A stretch of DNA of 64,000 bases from Citrobacter sp. wls619 (GTDB taxonomy: Bacteria > Pseudomonadota > Gammaproteobacteria > Enterobacterales > Enterobacteriaceae): assembly GCF_005281345.1 (NCBI RefSeq), contig NZ_SZXJ01000100.1, positions 58,799-122,798 of the forward strand, written 5' to 3'. The translations under genes and the position numbers were made by a program. Shown piece after piece: positions 44,611 through 52,455 of the stretch (position 1 is the first letter of the stretch; each line of letters starts with the position of its first letter). The notes beneath the pieces are model-generated. The model was not told where the DNA came from. It worked only from the letters and a program-made list of their open reading frames with translations, and did not search any database.

Positions 44611-45147
44611 CTATGACTCTGGGTGTCCGTCGATCGCTGCTTTCAGATCGCGATACTCTTCGCATTGGGTGCCGCAGATAGTCTTAATGGTTGCCAGCTC
44701 TGCTTTCGCCAGGTCGGGGCGGCCTTTAACCATCCATGCTTCCCCAAGATATTCGCGCACTTTCGCATAGTGCGGATCAAGGGCAATCGATCGTTGGTAG
44801 TAACTTATCCCTTCATCCGTACGCCCTAACTTGCGCGTCGCATAGCCTCGATAGTTCCAGGCTTCACGCGTATTGGGCTGCTGTAAGGTATCGAGTAAAT
44901 TGATGGCATCCTGATAATGGCCGGTTTTCGCCAGGTGATACGCATACTGCGTTTTATCCTGATCGTCGATCATGCTGCTTTTTTCGGGCAAACATTTTTG
45001 GGTTTTGTTGTCGTAAACCTGACCCTTCGGGCATGTTGGTGTGGTGGTATCGTCATTGCCCATGGCGCTGGCTGCAGCAGAGTAGAGCAGCCCGCCTGAG
45101 ATCAGGCAAATCAACGGCAGTATTTTCGTCATGGCGTGCATCTTCAT
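44611..45147 (-). CDS. Periplasmic TPR protein, function unknown
   Basis: 178 aa from ATG 45147 (AGGACAGGACC site), with signal peptide KILPLICLISGGLLYSAAASA. A short Cys-containing region (CPKGQVYDNKTQKCLP, probably a disulfide knot) is followed by tetratricopeptide-like repeats (AYHLAKTGHYQDAINLLDTL, AWNYRGYATRKLGRTDEGIS, HYAKVREYLGEAWMVKG). No partner is evident: sensor-kinase genes lie upstream on the same strand but are read away from it. Confidence 0.82.
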   Translation of the reverse strand: MKMHAMTKILPLICLISGGLLYSAAASAMGNDDTTTPTCPKGQVYDNKTQKCLPEKSSMIDDQDKTQYAYHLAKTGHYQDAINLLDTLQQPNTREAWNYRGYATRKLGRTDEGISYYQRSIALDPHYAKVREYLGEAWMVKGRPDLAKAELATIKTICGTQCEEYRDLKAAIDGHPES

Positions 45148-45370
45148 GGTCCTGTCCTCTCGGTATGAGTGAAGGTTCTTGCATGCTGTAAACCGCGCAG
45201 ACCATGCTTTATTCATTATCGATGCCTATAAATTGACCTGCCGTTTATTTTTAATACACCGCTGATCCAGCCGATTGTTCTGCGGTATTTAGTAATGTCC
45301 CGAGTCGTGTGAACTATAGTAAAGATGGCCGTTATTTCTCATTATTAATAACCGTGAGTGGGGGATGTGC

Positions 45371-45934
45371 ATGAAGAAGATTCTGATGCTGGTCGGGGAT
45401 TATGTCGAAGATTATGAAACGATGGTGCCTTTCCAGGCTCTGCAAATGCTCGGTCACCGGGTTGATGCCGTCTGTCCGGATAAACAACAAGGTGACTATG
45501 TTCAGACCGCCATTCACGATTTTGATGGGGCGCAGACTTACAGTGAGAAACCAGGACATCGCTTCACCTTGAATGCGAATTTCTCTGATGCGCGCGAGGC
45601 GGATTATGACGCCTTGTTGATCCCTGGTGGGCGGGCGCCGGAGTATTTGCGTCTGAATCCGGATGTCATTCAACTGGTACAAGACTTTAACTCCGCGGGC
45701 AAACCTATCGCCGCTGTGTGTCATGGCCCGCAACTGCTGGCGGCAGCCGGAGTGTTAGAAAACCGGACCTGCAGCGCGTATCCAGCGTGTGCGCCAGAAG
45801 TTCGGTTAAGCGGTGGGCATTATGCCGATATCGGCATTGACCAGGCGCACGTCGACGGCAATCTGGTTACCGCGCCGGCATGGCCTGCTCATCCTGCCTG
45901 GTTGGCTAAATTTGTTGAAGTATTAATGAAGTAA
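45371..45934 (+). CDS. DJ-1/PfpI family protein
   Basis: 187 aa from the ATG at 45371 (a GGGGG site lies just upstream; ATG 45365 would overlap it). Class-I glutamine-amidotransferase-like fold with nucleophile elbow [15 protein letters not shown] (Cys about residue 117) and an acidic residue near the N-terminus ([11 protein letters not shown]). E. coli relatives YhbO and YajL are stress-linked deglycase/chaperone-type proteins. The exact substrate is unknown. Confidence 0.88.
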   Translation: MKKILMLVGDYVEDYETMVPFQALQMLGHRVDAVCPDKQQGDYVQTAIHDFDGAQTYSEKPGHRFTLNANFSDAREADYDALLIPGGRAPEYLRLNPDVIQLVQDFNSAGKPIAAVCHGPQLLAAAGVLENRTCSAYPACAPEVRLSGGHYADIGIDQAHVDGNLVTAPAWPAHPAWLAKFVEVLMK

Positions 45935-45990
45935 CGGGTACTGGCTTTGCAGGTCGGTATAACCCATCCGGCTATACCGACTGCAAAAAA

Positions 45991-46215
45991 TTACCGTTGC
46001 ATGAGTGCGAATACTCCCCAGCCGAGATATTCCCAGGTGAAGGTGACATGGCGTCCCGGTGACGTCCTCAGTTGCTCTCTGACTTCCTGCGTAAAGTCAT
46101 CGTTTGGGTTCACCTCCAGCCACCGAACTGCCTCGTATGCCTGGGCAATATCTTTCGTAGCGGGTATTTGACGCCAGTAATAGTAAAAATTCTGGGAATA
46201 TCCATCACTCTCTCC
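45991..46215 (-). pseudogene. Small reading frame directly after yjhX without a start codon
   Basis: Right after the TAA of yjhX, the same frame stays open for 74 codons to a TAA at 45991. It encodes a protein-like sequence (YSQNFYYYWRQIPATKDIAQ, AYEAVRWLEVNPNDDF, HVTFTWEYLGWGVFALMQR) rich in aromatics, but there is no ATG in frame at its beginning; the well-placed ATG after GGAGAG (46203-46205) is in another frame that stops after about 30 codons. One inserted base near GATATTCCC would join that ATG to the long frame. Either a frameshifted gene or a readthrough or non-ATG product. Confidence 0.45.
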
Positions 46216-46473
46216 TTAGCGATTATCTAACTGGGCGCGAACATTGTTTAATCCGGTGGTGTTGATGCGGTAGGGCTGGCCATTGACGGATTTGATCAAT
46301 TTTTTGGTTCTGAGCTTTTTAAACACCTCAAGCGTGCAGTCGCAGAGCAGCAATCCTTCGCGGCTATAACATTCAACGGATGTGACGCGGCCAGCGCTAT
46401 CGCGGACGTGCGCAATGCGGCCACCTTTGGCGAGAACGTGTAAGGTACGTTGTTCCTGACGGGATAAATTCAT
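46216..46473 (-). CDS. yjhX: YjhX-type (TopAI family) protein
   Basis: 85 aa, almost identical to E. coli YjhX ([59 protein letters not shown]). E. coli YjhX inhibits topoisomerase I (TopAI) and is neutralised by YjhQ, an acetyltransferase-like protein encoded next to it. No yjhQ is present here; a small non-canonical frame follows instead. Confidence 0.93.
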   Translation of the reverse strand: MNLSRQEQRTLHVLAKGGRIAHVRDSAGRVTSVECYSREGLLLCDCTLEVFKKLRTKKLIKSVNGQPYRINTTGLNNVRAQLDNR

Positions 46474-46690
46474 ACTGGAAAACCTGTTTAATCATCATGT
46501 GCAAAACGTGCAAACACACTGCGGTGTCTGCATTCGATTTCGGCGCATTGATAACCAGTCCGGCCTGATAAGGTCGGCAAACTGATTATCTGATGATGAC
46601 ATTCTCCAGCATCAAAGCCTCGGGTTGAGTTGAAAGGTATTTACATGCTGAATGATAACAGGCAGTCCCTCGAGGGGAACCCTTGTGACG

Positions 46691-47317
46691 CTAATTTGTG
46701 ATCTGTAACCGCAGTGCGGCCACATTATAGATAATGCCAAACACCGCTACCGCCAGCAGGAACAGGGACGAGATAAAAACGCTGTCTCTGATAAACCGCG
46801 TGGGCATCCAGCGTTTGAACATCACGATATAAAACGACAGAACGGCAACGTCAAAAATGATCCATACCAGCGTGAGTACCAGCATGCTGGTGGCGAAATT
46901 ATGTGTAATGGTGATGAACTGGGGAAAGAATGAAACGAAAAACAGAATATCTTTCGGGTTTGACACGCCAATCAGGAAACCGTTGATAAATCCCCCATGA
47001 GACGGCTGGCGAAAGCCTTCGCTGGCGGCTTGATTTCTTGCCCGCAGGCTGCAAAACGCGCTATAGCCGATATACAGCGATCCGGCGATACCCAGCACAC
47101 ACAGCAGCAGAGGAGAGAGCGATACCACCCCTGCCAGCATCAGCGCAGCGAGCGCAAGCAGTAGCAATGAAGCGCCGTTCGTTCCGCATAGCGTCATAAA
47201 GGCCTGGCGATAGCCGTACTGTGCCGCCGTCGCGGTAATCAGCGCCACAACAGGGCCAGGCGTTAGCAACAGTGTTAGCACCGAGAGGCTGTATACAGCC
47301 AGTAAAGCGAGATTCAT
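46691..47317 (-). CDS. LysE/RhtB-family exporter
   Basis: 208 aa, six membrane segments, with the family start (LLLTPGPVVALITATAAQYG), the NPKD motif after helix 3 (GVSNPKDILFFVSFFPQF) and a hydrophobic C-terminus. Such proteins export amino acids or derivatives by proton exchange. A LysR regulator is divergent across 106 bp, suggesting ligand-dependent control. Confidence 0.9.
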   Translation of the reverse strand: MNLALLAVYSLSVLTLLLTPGPVVALITATAAQYGYRQAFMTLCGTNGASLLLLALAALMLAGVVSLSPLLLCVLGIAGSLYIGYSAFCSLRARNQAASEGFRQPSHGGFINGFLIGVSNPKDILFFVSFFPQFITITHNFATSMLVLTLVWIIFDVAVLSFYIVMFKRWMPTRFIRDSVFISSLFLLAVAVFGIIYNVAALRLQITN

Positions 47318-47423
47318 ATCTGATGATCCTGACGTTATTTTTCATCAGTATTCCGCCTGTGTGTCACATTGAAAAACGAATAAAACTGCGCTCTACTGTG
47401 AGTAAAACTCAACATAGAAGCCG

Positions 47424-48332
47424 ATGATGACGCTACCCCCGCTGTATGCCCTGAGAGCTTTCGAAGCTGCTGCCCGTCTGGGGTCCTTTAGTAAAGCGGC
47501 TATTCAACTGAACGTCACGCCTGGTGCGGTAAGCCGTCATATCCGCACACTGGAAGCCTGGTTTGGCTGCGAACTGTTTGTTCGTAGCGGCCCCCGTATT
47601 GAGATAACGCCTTCAGGACAGGGGTTAGCGCAACAGCTGACGGTCGGATTTCAGAGTTTAGAACATGCCTGCCATGCTTTTCGTCGCAGCAGTCATGAGC
47701 TGCGGTTGAAAGCTCCCTCAACGTTGACCATGCGCTGGCTGCTGGATGTGCTGCGCCATTTCCGGGAAGCCCATCCAACGCCGGTGATTGAAATCTCCAG
47801 CGTGTGGATGGACACCGATTCCGTCGCATTCAGTCGCGAACCATATGACTGTGCAATCCTGTTGGGGAATGGTTATTTTGGTGAGGATACGGACAGTCGT
47901 TTGCTGTTTCAGGAGTGGCTTATCCCGGTCTGCGCGCCTGCGTTGCAGGCTCAGGCGCAAAGTGATATCGCCGCCTGTGAATTGATTCATCCTTCTGCCG
48001 ATCGCCGCGACTGGCGTCGCTGGCTGCAGCGTAGCGGAGCGTTTCCTGCATTGAACCTGTCACGTGGCAACGTGTTCGACACCCTGGAACAGGGGAGTCT
48101 TGCGGCAATGAGCGGGCATGGGGTAGCGGTCGCCGATCTGCTCTTAAGCCTGACGGCTATTCAGAGTGGGATGCTGGCGTTACCGTTTAAACAGGCGGTC
48201 GCGACAGGAGACGGCTATTACCTCGTCTGGCCAAAAGCGTCAACCCGGCTTCGAAATATTGAGTTGCTGTATCGCTGGTTAAAAGAAGCTGCGCCCGAGG
48301 CTGACATGGCAGAACTGCTCTGGCTGGAATAA
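47424..48332 (+). CDS. LysR-type regulator (GcvA-like), divergent to the exporter
   Basis: 302 aa. N-terminal winged helix (LPPLYALRAFEAAARLGSFS, AAIQLNVTPGAVSRHIRTLE, ELFVRSGPRIEITPSGQ), then the periplasmic-binding-like effector domain. The start PPLYALRAFEAAARLGSF is characteristic of the GcvA/AmpR subclass. It probably controls the adjacent LysE-type exporter and itself. Confidence 0.9.
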   Translation: MMTLPPLYALRAFEAAARLGSFSKAAIQLNVTPGAVSRHIRTLEAWFGCELFVRSGPRIEITPSGQGLAQQLTVGFQSLEHACHAFRRSSHELRLKAPSTLTMRWLLDVLRHFREAHPTPVIEISSVWMDTDSVAFSREPYDCAILLGNGYFGEDTDSRLLFQEWLIPVCAPALQAQAQSDIAACELIHPSADRRDWRRWLQRSGAFPALNLSRGNVFDTLEQGSLAAMSGHGVAVADLLLSLTAIQSGMLALPFKQAVATGDGYYLVWPKASTRLRNIELLYRWLKEAAPEADMAELLWLE

Positions 48333-48350
48333 CCCGGCGAATGTCATATT

Positions 48351-48369
48351 GATAACAATTCTCATTATT
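48351..48369 (+). promoter_or_regulatory. Fur-box-like site ahead of the AraC-type regulator
   Basis: GATAACAATTCTCATTATT matches the Fur consensus GATAATGATAATCATTATC at 14 of 19 positions, about 80 nt ahead of the start codon. Confidence 0.65.
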
Positions 48370-48447
48370 ATTGTTGTGTTGTGCGGGTAATGGTAATGTT
48401 GCCACCCATCGTACGTTGCAAATTCCATTTCCTGTGCAGAAGACAGC

Positions 48448-49431
48448 ATGAACAACACCACCGCCCAGAATGCATCCGGACGTTTTACCCGCACCTTCTC
48501 CGTCAGTGAGTTTAGGGACTTTGGTGAGCGTTACGGGATCGATTACCGTTTTCCGTTACTGGCGCAAAAACCGGGTCTTCCGTGTTCCAGTGCCGTGTTG
48601 CAAGGGGAAGTGGAGGAGATGATGCTCCCTTGCGGGATGTGCGTCACACACTCTGATGTACAGGTGCTGCAACCGTATGAAACCACCTCCCGGTACAGTA
48701 GCCCCTTGTATATGCTGGTGGTGCTGGAGGGTTGTGTGATACTGACGCTCAACGGACAGGAACATGTGGTACGTTCCGGCATGGCGTTTAGTTCGCGTCT
48801 GAGTGAACGTCAGGCGATGAGCGCCCGTCACCCTGCAGACTGCAAGCTACGGACGCTATCACTCGGGTTGTATCCTGACGGGGCATGGCGCACAGGATTA
48901 CTCGAATCCCTTATGCGTGAGTGGGAAAGCTGCCAGACGCCAACGCTTATCTGGCAGGTGCCGGGGTTTTTACTCAGCGGATTACAGTATGCGCAGCAGG
49001 GCTCGCTTAGCCATGTTTCCCGCCAGTTGATGCTGGAAGGACTGATTTTACAATTATTTGGTCACGGTCTCAGCGTTTGTCAGGTAGAGAGCGGTAAATG
49101 CCTCGCCGCCAGTGGCGAGCAGCAGCGGCTGGAAAGTGTGCGTCGCCTGTTGGAGCAAACCCCTGAAAATGACTACACGCTTAACGAGCTGGCGCAGCGT
49201 GCGGCGATGAGCCCCAGCAGTTTGCGCAGTAAATTTCGCACGGCCTATGGCTGCTCGGTGTTTGACTACCTGCGCGACTGCCGCCTGGAACGCGCGCGTG
49301 GCTATTTGCTGGAAGGATATAGCGTACAGCAAGCGGCATGGATGTCTGGCTACCAGCATGCCACCAACTTTTCCACAGCCTTTCGTCGTCGCTATGGCTT
49401 CCCGCCTGGTGATGTTCTCAAACTTTGCTAA
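48448..49431 (+). CDS. AraC-family siderophore regulator (PchR-like)
   Basis: 327 aa. The C-terminal DNA-binding domain has two helix-turn-helix units (YTLNELAQRAAMSPSSLRSK and YSVQQAAWMSGYQHATNFST, ending FRRRYGFPPGDV). The N-terminal half, with YMLVVLEGCVILTLNGQEHV, is a cupin-like ligand-binding part, as in PchR-type regulators that bind a ferri-siderophore. Position just ahead of foxA and the Fur site suggest it activates the receptor when the siderophore is present. Confidence 0.85.
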   Translation: MNNTTAQNASGRFTRTFSVSEFRDFGERYGIDYRFPLLAQKPGLPCSSAVLQGEVEEMMLPCGMCVTHSDVQVLQPYETTSRYSSPLYMLVVLEGCVILTLNGQEHVVRSGMAFSSRLSERQAMSARHPADCKLRTLSLGLYPDGAWRTGLLESLMREWESCQTPTLIWQVPGFLLSGLQYAQQGSLSHVSRQLMLEGLILQLFGHGLSVCQVESGKCLAASGEQQRLESVRRLLEQTPENDYTLNELAQRAAMSPSSLRSKFRTAYGCSVFDYLRDCRLERARGYLLEGYSVQQAAWMSGYQHATNFSTAFRRRYGFPPGDVLKLC

Positions 49432-49525
49432 TCCATTTTCCCATTTTATGCGCGTGGCAGATTAATAATTTGGCGTTGCGCATACGCAACCTGGCATTCG
49501 GCATAGCGACTCCTGATACAAAAAT

Positions 49526-49544
49526 GGCAATAATTCTCATTTAC
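49526..49544 (+). promoter_or_regulatory. Fur-box-like site ahead of foxA
   Basis: GGCAATAATTCTCATTTAC matches the Fur consensus at 12 of 19 positions with the ATAATTCTCATT core intact, 26 nt ahead of the foxA start. Confidence 0.55.
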
Positions 49545-49570
49545 AATTAGACATGCCTTGGGAGATGTTC

Positions 49571-51661
49571 ATGTTCGCGAAGACTCGGTTGGCGCTGCTG
49601 GTAGGATGGGTGACCGGCAGTGTGGCTTTTCCTCTGCTGGCGCAGGAAACAACAAACAATGATACGGTGGTTGTCACCTCGCAAATGCAAAGTGGGGCGA
49701 CCAAGCTTGCCACACCGGATATCGAAACGCCGCAATCGGTCTCTATCGTTACCCGTGAACAATTTGAAGAACAAGGTGCGACCAGCGTGCGGCAGGCTGT
49801 TAGCTACACGCCTGGGGTGTACAGTAACCAGATTGGTGCCTCCAACCGCTTTGACTACATTGTGCTGCGCGGTTTCTCCGATGGTAGTCTGGACAACGTC
49901 TATCTCGACGGCCTGAAAATGATGGGCGACACCAACTCGCACAGTTCGCTGGTGGTCGATCCGTGGTTTCTCGACAATATTGAAGTGGTGCGCGGCCCGG
50001 CTTCCGTGCTGTACGGCCGATCTTCTCCGGGCGGGATCGTGGCGCTGACATCGCGTAAACCGTCGTTTGATGCGGGCGGAGAAGTGAAACTGTTTGCCGG
50101 AAACAACAATCAGCGCGGCGCTGCGTTTGATGTCACCGGGGCGCTGGACGATAACGACCGCGTGGCGGCGCGCCTGAGTGGCATGACGCGCTATGCTGAT
50201 TCGCAGTTCGGCCCGTTGAAAGAAGAGCGCTACGCGCTGATGCCCAGTCTGACCTGGCGCATTACTGACCAGACGCGTCTTGACTTGATGGCCTATCTGC
50301 ACCGTGACCCGGAAGGTGGCAGCCACTCCGGCCTGCCGTATGACGGCACCGTTGTGCCACACTATGGGCAGAAGATCGCCAACACCTTCTACGAAGGCGA
50401 GGATGACTACGACAAATATGATCGCCGTGAAAATATGGTCGGCTACAACATTGAGCACATGTTTGATAACGGCTGGTCGGTGCGGCAAAAGTTACGCTAT
50501 TTGCATACCGACGTTGAGCTGAACCAGGTGTATGCGGCCGGCTGGTTGAATGAAACAGAGCTTAATCGCGGTTATTCCGGCTCTGATGAAAACATGTCGG
50601 CCATTACGCTGGATAACCAGCTCGACGGCAGTTTTGATACCTGGCAGGTCAATCACCGCTTGCTGGTGGGCATCGATTATCAGGATCGCAGTAACAATAC
50701 TACCGGCTATTACGGGGCATTTCCGCCGATCGATGCGTTTAACCCGGTGTACGGGGCGAAGCCGGATTACATCAATATGTATGCGCGCGAGAAGCACAAG
50801 TTGCGCCAGACGGGCTACTATTTGCAGGATCAGATGTCATGGGATCGCTGGCGTATAACGCTCGGTGGCCGCTACGATCAGGTGAGCATATCGAATATTG
50901 ATAAGCAAAACGGCACTCGCAGCGATCTGGACAAAAATAACTTCAGCAGTCGCGCTGCTCTGCTTTATTTGTTCGATAACGGTGTTGCGCCGTACATCAG
51001 CTATTCCACCGCCTTTACGCCAACCAGTTTTGCTGATGAGAACGGTAACCTGTTGGAACCGATGAAAGGCAAGCAGTGGGAAGCCGGGCTGAAATATGAA
51101 CCGGAAGGGTTGAATAGCCAGTTTAGCGCGTCGGTGTTCCGCATTAATCAGACCAATATTGCCACCAAAGAAGAGCCGACCGATCCGTACCGTTCGATTG
51201 GCGAAATTGAATCTGAAGGGGTGGAACTGGAAGCTATTAGCCAACTGACGGACAGTTTCCGTTTGCAGGCGGCGTATACCTACACCGATATTCGCTATAA
51301 GAAAAGCAGCCCGGAAGAGCAGGGTAAGCGTGCCGTATATGCACCGCGCAATCAGGCCAGCACCTGGTTAAGCTACGATGTGAAAAGGGGGCCTCTGGAG
51401 GGGCTGACGCTGGGTTCAGGCGTGCGCTACGTTAACGGTATTACCAGCGATCGCCAGAATACTCACACCCTGCCGTCCTACACATTGGTGGATATGGTGA
51501 TGGGTTACGACTTAACGAATATCGGTATTAAAGGGTTGAGCGCGCAGTTGAACGTTAACAACCTGACCGATAAACGCTATGTCGCGGCCTGCAACTCGCT
51601 TTCTTATTGTTACTTTGGCGCAGAACGCAGCATTGTTGGCAGCGTATCCTGGAAATTCTGA
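49571..51661 (+). CDS. foxA: TonB-dependent ferrioxamine-type receptor, FoxA-like
   Basis: 696 aa from ATG 49571, chosen for its GGGAG site at 6 nt and compact signal peptide (FAKTRLALLVGWVTGSVAFPLLAQ). TonB box region DTVVVTSQ, plug domain (IETPQSVSIVTREQFEEQGA, DNIEVVRGPASVLYGRSSPG) and a 22-strand barrel ending SIVGSVSWKF. The size and motifs fit FoxA, the ferrioxamine receptor; Salmonella has foxA close to yahN/yahO, which agrees with the right end of this window. Ligand specificity is inferred. Confidence 0.85.
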   Translation: MFAKTRLALLVGWVTGSVAFPLLAQETTNNDTVVVTSQMQSGATKLATPDIETPQSVSIVTREQFEEQGATSVRQAVSYTPGVYSNQIGASNRFDYIVLRGFSDGSLDNVYLDGLKMMGDTNSHSSLVVDPWFLDNIEVVRGPASVLYGRSSPGGIVALTSRKPSFDAGGEVKLFAGNNNQRGAAFDVTGALDDNDRVAARLSGMTRYADSQFGPLKEERYALMPSLTWRITDQTRLDLMAYLHRDPEGGSHSGLPYDGTVVPHYGQKIANTFYEGEDDYDKYDRRENMVGYNIEHMFDNGWSVRQKLRYLHTDVELNQVYAAGWLNETELNRGYSGSDENMSAITLDNQLDGSFDTWQVNHRLLVGIDYQDRSNNTTGYYGAFPPIDAFNPVYGAKPDYINMYAREKHKLRQTGYYLQDQMSWDRWRITLGGRYDQVSISNIDKQNGTRSDLDKNNFSSRAALLYLFDNGVAPYISYSTAFTPTSFADENGNLLEPMKGKQWEAGLKYEPEGLNSQFSASVFRINQTNIATKEEPTDPYRSIGEIESEGVELEAISQLTDSFRLQAAYTYTDIRYKKSSPEEQGKRAVYAPRNQASTWLSYDVKRGPLEGLTLGSGVRYVNGITSDRQNTHTLPSYTLVDMVMGYDLTNIGIKGLSAQLNVNNLTDKRYVAACNSLSYCYFGAERSIVGSVSWKF

Positions 51662-51670
51662 GTCTCTCTT

Positions 51671-51757
51671 TTTAGCCGGATGCGGCGCTGGCGCCTTATC
51701 CGGCCTACGGCAGCGTGCAAATTGTAGGCCTGATAAGCACAGCGTATCAGGCATAGT
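51671..51757. repeat. REP/BIME cluster after foxA
   Basis: AGCCGGATGCGGCGCTGGCG with CGCCTTATCCGGCCTAC, then GTAGGCCTGATAAGC and GTATCAGGCAT: two diverged REP units between convergent genes. Confidence 0.8.
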
Positions 51758-51765
51758 GAGTGCGG

Positions 51766-52275
51766 CTATTTTGTAAAACCGTTTTGCATACAAATCTGCG
51801 CGCTGGTTCTCAGGGTGAAGGCTAACTTGTCAGGATACTGGCGGTAATAGTTATGTTCTTCTTCCAGCCCTTTTGCCTGCGCCAGACGTACCGTTTCCAA
51901 CGAACAGGTTCGGTAGATCAAATCTTTATTCATATTGCTCTGCTTCTCGCGCTGTTTATCTGCAGACAGCGCCAGCCAGCGTTCTGAAAGCGTATAATCG
52001 TAGACTACCCGATTATCTTTCGCCTGAACGTTCTCAATGGTAATAAACTCGTCAATTTTCAACCTTGGCTGCCCGCGCATTTTTTTCTTATCTTCTGCGG
52101 CGGCATATTGCGCCAGCGTATTAATATCCATGCTGGCTATTTTTTGCTTATAGACTTCAACGTAAGCCGCAGGCTGCTGATAATGCTGAGCATAGGCATT
52201 TCTTAATTCCCCGTCACTCATTGAACAGCCAGCTAAAAATAAAGGTAATAGCAGCGTCAGTTTTGTTTTAGTCAT
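51766..52275 (-). CDS. Putative lipoprotein, function unknown
   Basis: 169 aa from ATG 52275. Lipoprotein signal MTKTKLTLLLPLFLAGC with lipobox LAGC; Ser at +2 suggests outer-membrane sorting. The mature part is helical and charged (AAEDKKKMRGQPRLKIDEF, YTLSERWLALSADKQREK) and ends with two cysteines (RTCSLETV, QICMQNGF). It lies between two TonB-dependent receptors; a link to iron uptake is positional only. Confidence 0.75.
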   Translation of the reverse strand: MTKTKLTLLLPLFLAGCSMSDGELRNAYAQHYQQPAAYVEVYKQKIASMDINTLAQYAAAEDKKKMRGQPRLKIDEFITIENVQAKDNRVVYDYTLSERWLALSADKQREKQSNMNKDLIYRTCSLETVRLAQAKGLEEEHNYYRQYPDKLAFTLRTSAQICMQNGFTK

Positions 52276-52416
52276 GATGTTATCCCATTCATTATTGTGG
52301 TCCCCAGTCGCCCATAGCAAATAAACGTCATCGCATTACAGGTGAGCTTTAGGGTTGTATAAACGGGGCGGCGACAGCACAAGTGCAATTATCTTAAAAT
52401 GGTGGAATAAGCGGGA

Positions 52417-52440
52417 AACCCTGCCAGAATTGGCAGGGTT
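52417..52440 (-). terminator. Hairpin after the second TonB-dependent receptor
   Basis: AACCCTGCCA and TGGCAGGGTT form a perfect 10-bp stem with a 4-nt loop, 16 nt after the receptor stop. There is no T run on the receptor strand. Confidence 0.6.
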
Positions 52441-52455
52441 AATGGATGAAGAGGA

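Noticed and set aside
45947..46171. Plus-strand frame of 74 codons after the DJ-1 gene
   Set aside because: The minus strand of the same bases gives a more protein-like frame that continues from yjhX; the plus-strand translation has no features.
49547..50488. Minus-strand open frame of 313 codons opposite foxA
   Set aside because: Fully overlaps the plug and early barrel of a clear TonB-dependent receptor; composition is that of a reverse-strand shadow.
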